Shown piece by piece: positions 6,846 to 10,308 of a stretch of DNA of 10,308 nt. The stretch comes from an uncultured Clostridia bacterium (GTDB lineage Bacteria; Bacillota; Clostridia; Christensenellales; Borkfalkiaceae), in NCBI GenBank assembly GCA_934230055.1, contig CAKQEE010000026.1:1-10308 (forward strand), read 5' to 3'. The notes below the pieces were generated by a model, which was given only the letters and a program-made list of their open reading frames with translations, was not told the DNA's origin and did not search any database. Each line of letters starts with the position of its first letter. Position 1 is the stretch's first letter. The position numbers and the translations under genes were made by a program.

Positions 6846-7406
6846 ATGATATCAGCAGGCGAATTCAGAAAAGGCGTAACCTTTGAATACGAAAGCGGAA
6901 TTTACACCATCGTAGACTTCCAGCACGTTAAACCGGGCAAAGGCTCCGCGTTCGTAAGAACCAAAATGAAGAACGTTATCACCGGCGCGGTACTCGAAAA
7001 AACGTGGAACCCCACCGAAAAAGTTCAGGAAGCGCATATCGAAACCAAAAATATGACCTATTCTTACAACGACGGCGAGCTTTATTACTTTATGGATCAG
7101 GATTTCGAGCTTACCCCTCTTAACCACGAACAGGTAGAAGACGCTCTTCGTTACATTAAAGAGAACGACAACGTAGTCGTTAAATTCTACAAGGGCGCGG
7201 CGTTCTCTGTAGAATGTGAAAACTTCGTAACCCTCCGCGTAGTTCAGGCTGATCCCTCCGTTAAGGGAAACACCGCTACGAACGCTACCAAAGAAGCGGT
7301 TCTCGAAACGGGTGCGAAGATTCAGGTGCCTATGTTCGTTCAGGAAGGCGAACTCATCAGAGTAGATACCAGAACGGACGAATATATGGAGCGCGTTAAA
7401 GGCTAA
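6846..7406 (+). CDS. efp: Elongation factor P
   Basis: EF-P binds ribosomes stalled at runs of proline, between the P and E sites, and speeds peptide-bond formation. The 186-residue protein has the usual three beta-barrel domains: a KOW-like N-terminal domain (1-63), a central OB domain (about 67-127) and a C-terminal OB domain (about 130-186) with GNTATNATKEAVLETGA and the ending TRTDEYMERV. The tip loop of domain I is HVKPGKG, with Lys32 at the position that contacts the P-site tRNA and is modified in many bacteria (5-aminopentanol in B. subtilis). The surrounding residues match the Bacillus type, not the Arg (EarP) type. No modification gene is in the window. Codons look more biased (AAC, TTC, ACC) than in neighbours, as expected for a highly expressed protein. 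Confidence 0.98.
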   Translation: MISAGEFRKGVTFEYESGIYTIVDFQHVKPGKGSAFVRTKMKNVITGAVLEKTWNPTEKVQEAHIETKNMTYSYNDGELYYFMDQDFELTPLNHEQVEDALRYIKENDNVVVKFYKGAAFSVECENFVTLRVVQADPSVKGNTATNATKEAVLETGAKIQVPMFVQEGELIRVDTRTDEYMERVKG

Positions 7407-7425
7407 ACCTTAAAGGCTTTTTGGT

Positions 7426-8154
7426 ATGAAAACCGCGATTATCACGGGTGCAAGCGGCGGTATAGGCGCGGCACTTGTAAAAAAATTCGCCCTTGAAGGA
7501 TATTTTGTTGCGGGCGGTTACAATAAAGGCGAAGATCGCGCGAAGGCTCTCGTCAGAGAACTCGGCGGGTATAAAGATTATTTTATGCCCGTCTTTTCCG
7601 ATTTATCCGAAACGGGCGGCGCGGATAAGCTTTTTGAAGCGACGAAAGAGAACTTCGGACATACGGACGTGCTTGTGTGCGCCGCGGGGCTTGACCTTTA
7701 TAAATTGTGCGAAGAAACGGAGCCGGAAGAGCTGGATAAGCTTTTTGCCGTGAACGTTTCCGCTGCTTACAGGCTTGCTTCCCTCACGCTTCCCGAAATG
7801 CAGCACAGAGAATTCGGCAGAATTATATTTATTTCTTCCGTGTGGGGGGCGGTCGGCGCAGCTATGGAAAGCGCGTATTCCGCTTCTAAATCCGCACTCA
7901 TAGGGCTTACGAAAGCCCTTGCAAAGGAAACGGGCGGTAACGTTACGGTAAACTGCGTTTCGCCGGGTGTGATAGACACGCCTATGAACGCGCGATTCGA
8001 CAGGAGGGAAACCGCGGAGCTGATAGAAAGAACGCCCGCGGGCAGACTCGGTACGGCGGAAGAGGTGGCTGAACTCGTTTTTTATCTTGCGAGCGAAAAG
8101 GCAAGCTTCATTACGGGACAGAATATCGTTATAGACGGCGGTTTCGCGCTGTAA
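7426..8154 (+). CDS. Short-chain dehydrogenase, 3-oxoacyl-ACP reductase (FabG)-like
   Basis: Classical SDR reductase using NAD(P)H, most similar in layout to FabG, which reduces 3-oxoacyl-ACP during fatty acid synthesis. The 242-residue protein has the cofactor motif TGASGGIG (7-14), a CAAG replacing the usual NNAG (about 88-91), the structural Asn in NVSAAY, and the catalytic Ser138, Tyr151 and Lys155 at the same numbers as E. coli FabG. The end, EEVAELVFYLASEKASFITGQNIVIDGGFAL, is the family C-terminus. It stands alone without acpP, fabD or fabF, 19 bases after efp, with a modest AAAGG site (7412-7416). Therefore it may be a general SDR with another substrate, and I leave the symbol blank. 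It seems to end the long operon, as a 291-base non-coding stretch follows. Confidence 0.85.
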   Translation: MKTAIITGASGGIGAALVKKFALEGYFVAGGYNKGEDRAKALVRELGGYKDYFMPVFSDLSETGGADKLFEATKENFGHTDVLVCAAGLDLYKLCEETEPEELDKLFAVNVSAAYRLASLTLPEMQHREFGRIIFISSVWGAVGAAMESAYSASKSALIGLTKALAKETGGNVTVNCVSPGVIDTPMNARFDRRETAELIERTPAGRLGTAEEVAELVFYLASEKASFITGQNIVIDGGFAL

Positions 8155-8445
8155 AGTTGCTTCTCGTTGCAAATCGGACTTATATAATCGTTAAAAAGAC
8201 GGGTTTGTAAATTCGGCGCGTATAATCGGCGTGCGGCGTTTTTCGGCGTTTATAGCCGCTGTTGTTATGCGGACGGCGGTTTTTCCTGCGGCGCGGTTAT
8301 TCGGAAATGAGCGATATAAACTGCGTTATCGGCTTTATGCGGCGTGAAAAGCAACGTATGCGCATAAGATATAAAAAAGCATATATGCGCGCGTTTCGCG
8401 CCGTAGAGCAATAACGTATCGCAAATTTTTTTAACGGAGTATATT
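8155..8445 (+). other. Non-coding stretch with short palindromes, leader of the CPBP gene
   Basis: No gene is supported in these 291 bases. They contain two copies of TATAATCG (8183-8190 and 8221-8228), neither with a good -35 box at 16-18 bases. They also contain a palindrome TATGCGCATA (8357-8366), another GCATATATGC (8379-8388), and a 5-base GCGCG/CGCGC stem (8389-8401). CGGC/GCCG at 8244-8258 can form a weak stem. No T-run follows any stem, so there is no clear terminator for the upstream operon. A promoter or an RNA leader could be here, but I cannot place either. A ribosome binding site GGAG (8436-8439) lies 6 bases before ATG 8446. Confidence 0.5.
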
Positions 8446-9342
8446 ATGAAAAACAAGGACGGCTTAAAATCTTCCGCTCTGATAGCGGACGCAAAAAAGT
8501 TGCCCTTTTATCATATAGTAATCGTCGTGTTGCTTGCCGTGGGGCTATCCTCGTTGCCGCTTGAAAAGCTTTTTATAAAGTTTTTTTCGGACGATGGGAA
8601 CGCATACTTATGCGCGGGCGCTGTGGTTCGCTTTCTTTTATGCGCGGCGGCGGTGGTGCTATCGCTTAAATACGGCTTTTATAAGCCGTACGTAAGCTCC
8701 GCAAAAATAACCGCGTATTTACTGCTTGTTCCCGCGCTTTTGGTTACGGTGAACAATTTTCCGCTCGTACGGATTTTAGGCGGCGAATGCGAAATTACGG
8801 CGGACGGCGAAAGACTCGCTTTGTATATTTTATATTGTTTTTCGGTTGCGGCCTTTGAGGAAACCGTTTTTCGCGGAATAATCTTCCCGCTATCCTATAT
8901 CGCGATTGAAGGAAAAAAGAGAAGGCTGTTTTGGTCTGCCGCATTGTCTTCTGGAATTTTCGCCGCGGCGCATATATTCAACCTGTTTGCGGGCGCGGGC
9001 ATAGGCGCGACGCTGCTTCAAATCGGGTATTCGTTTTTGATAGGCGGGCTGTGCGCGGTAAGCCTTATAACAGTTAAAAATATTTACCTTCCCGTGGTCT
9101 TTCATTTTATTTATGACCTCGGCGGTTTTTTCTGCGAGGGCAATATAGGCATCGCCTCTTGCGCGAGGTGGGATACGCTCACCGTTGCGATTACAGCCGT
9201 TCTCGGCGTATTTACCGCGGTTTATATGGTTATTCTTGCAATAAAAAAGGATAAAACGGCAGATATAAACCTCTTTTCGGAAGAGCAGAAAGGGGCGGCG
9301 GAAGAGGAAAATAAAGAAGACGGCGAAAGCGGCGCGGTATAA
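8446..9342 (+). CDS. CPBP-family intramembrane glutamic protease
   Basis: CPBP (CAAX protease and bacteriocin-processing; ABI/Rce1) proteins are multi-pass membrane proteases; bacterial members process or give immunity to peptides, or have unknown roles. The 298-residue protein has about seven or eight hydrophobic segments (roughly 22-40, 55-75, 87-105, 126-144, 163-180, 186-207, 211-228, 244-266). The three family motifs are intact: FEETVFRG (Glu138, Glu139, Arg143), FAAAH (Phe172-His176) and HFIYD (His220-Asp224). The N-terminus is Lys-rich and the last 30 or so residues are an acidic, probably cytosolic tail (EEQKGAAEEENKEDGE), which is unusual in length. No bacteriocin or CAAX substrate gene is beside it. 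It has its own leader and ribosome binding site, and purA starts from its own promoter, so it may be transcribed alone. Substrate unknown. Confidence 0.9.
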   Translation: MKNKDGLKSSALIADAKKLPFYHIVIVVLLAVGLSSLPLEKLFIKFFSDDGNAYLCAGAVVRFLLCAAAVVLSLKYGFYKPYVSSAKITAYLLLVPALLVTVNNFPLVRILGGECEITADGERLALYILYCFSVAAFEETVFRGIIFPLSYIAIEGKKRRLFWSAALSSGIFAAAHIFNLFAGAGIGATLLQIGYSFLIGGLCAVSLITVKNIYLPVVFHFIYDLGGFFCEGNIGIASCARWDTLTVAITAVLGVFTAVYMVILAIKKDKTADINLFSEEQKGAAEEENKEDGESGAV

Positions 9343-9363
9343 AAAAAACTAATCTTGCGGGGC

Positions 9364-9392
9364 TTGAAAAGTTTGAGATAATGTAGTATACT
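9364..9392 (+). promoter_or_regulatory. Sigma-70/sigma-A-type promoter of purA
   Basis: TTGAAA (9364-9369), 17 bases, TATACT (9387-9392): five of six matches in each box at ideal spacing, in the 122-base gap after the CPBP gene. RNA would start near 9399, leaving a leader of about 65 bases. I see no purine riboswitch in that leader; it contains only a short CGCGCGC tract (9418-9424). Confidence 0.75.
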
Positions 9393-9449
9393 GTATAGGC
9401 AGGCGGGCGGAGAATTTCGCGCGCGCAAAATATTAAACTTATTCCTATA

Positions 9450-9455
9450 AAGGAG
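9450..9455 (+). promoter_or_regulatory. Ribosome binding site of purA
   Basis: AAGGAG with 9 bases to ATG 9465, a strong site that fixes the start at MLTAICGINWGDEGKG. Confidence 0.8.
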
Positions 9456-9464
9456 AAAGAAAAA

Positions 9465-10308
9465 ATGCTTACGGCGATTTGCGGTATCAACTGGGGAGAC
9501 GAAGGTAAAGGCAGAATGGTAGACCTTTTGTCCGAAGATTACGACGTAGTTGTCAGGTATCAGGGCGGTAACAACGCGGGACATACCGTCGTCAACGAAA
9601 GGGGAAAATTCATACTCAATCTGCTTCCTTCCGGGATTTTAAGAGAAAACGTTGTAAACGTTATGGGCAACGGCGTCGTGATAGACGTTAAACACCTTGT
9701 GGAAGAAATGGGACGGTTAAGGGAAGCGGGAATCAAAATCACCCCCGAAAACCTTAAAATAAGCGACAGAGCGGTTATCTGTATGCCCTATCACGTTATG
9801 CAGGATTGCCTTGAAGAGGGCAGACTTTCCGATAAAAAATTCGGTTCCACCCGCCGCGGCATCGCGCCCGTTTACGGCGATAAGTATATGAAAAAGGCTA
9901 TCCGCATGGGCGAACTTTTCGACATGAAAGCCCTTAAAGAAAGACTTGCGGACATAGTCGAGTGGAAAAACCTTACCATTGCAAACGTTTACGGCGGAGA
10001 ACCCGTTTCCTTGAACGACATGATGGAACACTTAAAGCGTTACGGCGAACAGCTTCTTCCGTTCATCACGGACGTAGGTCTTTATCTTACGGAAGCGGAT
10101 AAGGCGGGCAAAAAGATTATGTTCGAGGCACAGCTCGGCGCGCTTCGCGATATAGATTTCGGTATTTATCCTTATACTTCTTCATCAAACGCCATTGCGG
10201 CTTATGCCCCCGTCGGCGCAGGAATCCCGAATCTAAAACTCGACCTTTCGATAGGTATAATGAAAGCTTATTCCACCTGCGTGGGCGAAGGACCTTTCAC
10301 CGCGGAAT
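9465..10308 (+). CDS. purA: Adenylosuccinate synthetase, variant type, 3'-truncated by the window
   Basis: PurA joins IMP and aspartate with GTP to give adenylosuccinate, the first step from IMP to AMP. The window holds the first 281 residues of roughly 430. The N-terminal GTP/catalytic loop is GINWGDEGKGRMVD, with catalytic Asp12, and VVRYQGGNNAGHT carries the catalytic His40 (Asp13 and His41 in E. coli). LPSGIL, NGVVID and ISDRAVICMPYH follow, as in the family. The IMP-binding part differs: GSTRRGIAPVYGDK (127-140) instead of GTTGRGIGPAYEDK, and EAQLGALRDID (221-231) instead of EGAQGTLLDID. I recall similar sequences in other clostridia, so this looks like a known subfamily rather than a decayed gene. 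The frame is open throughout and codon use is like its neighbours. Transcription is probably from the promoter directly upstream. Confidence 0.93.
   Translation, partial: MLTAICGINWGDEGKGRMVDLLSEDYDVVVRYQGGNNAGHTVVNERGKFILNLLPSGILRENVVNVMGNGVVIDVKHLVEEMGRLREAGIKITPENLKISDRAVICMPYHVMQDCLEEGRLSDKKFGSTRRGIAPVYGDKYMKKAIRMGELFDMKALKERLADIVEWKNLTIANVYGGEPVSLNDMMEHLKRYGEQLLPFITDVGLYLTEADKAGKKIMFEAQLGALRDIDFGIYPYTSSSNAIAAYAPVGAGIPNLKLDLSIGIMKAYSTCVGEGPFTAE

Noticed and set aside
8183..8226. TATAAT boxes at 8183 and 8221 as promoters of the CPBP gene
   Set aside because: Neither has a reasonable -35 box at 16-18 bases or an extended -10 TG; kept only as a note in the gap description.
8389..8401. GCGCG-TTT-CGCGC hairpin as a terminator of the upstream operon
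   Set aside because: The stem is only five pairs and no T-run follows.
8265..8456. A 63-codon minus-strand frame in the gap before the CPBP gene
   Set aside because: It starts with TTG inside the CPBP coding region, has no obvious ribosome binding site and no family resemblance.
9399..9464. Purine riboswitch or other structured leader before purA
   Set aside because: The leader is only about 65 bases with no aptamer-like conserved core.

Overview
This window comes from a Gram-positive bacterium, most likely Bacillota/Clostridia. The reasons are the gene order of the Bacillus-type nusA-infB operon (infB, rbfA, a DHH phosphoesterase, truB, ribF), the pepP-efp pair, strong AAGGAG/GGAGG ribosome binding sites, and a clostridial-looking variant of PurA. 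All genes are on the plus strand and the coding is dense. An uncultured gut clostridium (Christensenellales-like) would fit, but that lineage is a guess from style, not from a marker I can verify.

Region 1 (1-4873) is a translation and RNA-maturation operon. It holds infB (5' end missing, open at base 1), rbfA, nrnA-type DHH phosphoesterase, truB and ribF. infB-rbfA and truB-ribF are tightly coupled or overlapping. The one large break is the 180 bases between nrnA and truB. That gap holds a degenerate palindromic repeat starting at the base after the nrnA stop codon, plus a second partial copy reaching almost to truB, which has no recognisable ribosome binding site.

Region 2 (4874-8154) has an endonuclease IV-like TIM-barrel gene, an M24B Xaa-Pro aminopeptidase, efp and a FabG-like reductase, with gaps of 11-50 bases. 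efp has the strongest ribosome binding site of the group and a possible promoter of its own inside the end of pepP.

Region 3 (8155-10308) is looser. A 291-base non-coding stretch with short palindromes leads to a CPBP-family membrane protease gene. After it comes a good sigma-70-type promoter (TTGAAA, 17 bases, TATACT) and purA, which runs off the right edge. This PurA departs from the classic family at several IMP-contact positions.

I found no convincing intrinsic terminator, tRNA, rRNA, CRISPR, insertion sequence or riboswitch. The window is mostly housekeeping. The best leads are the repeat element before truB, the PurA variant and the altered metal site of the endonuclease IV-like protein. 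I do not see an undescribed defence or metabolic system here.
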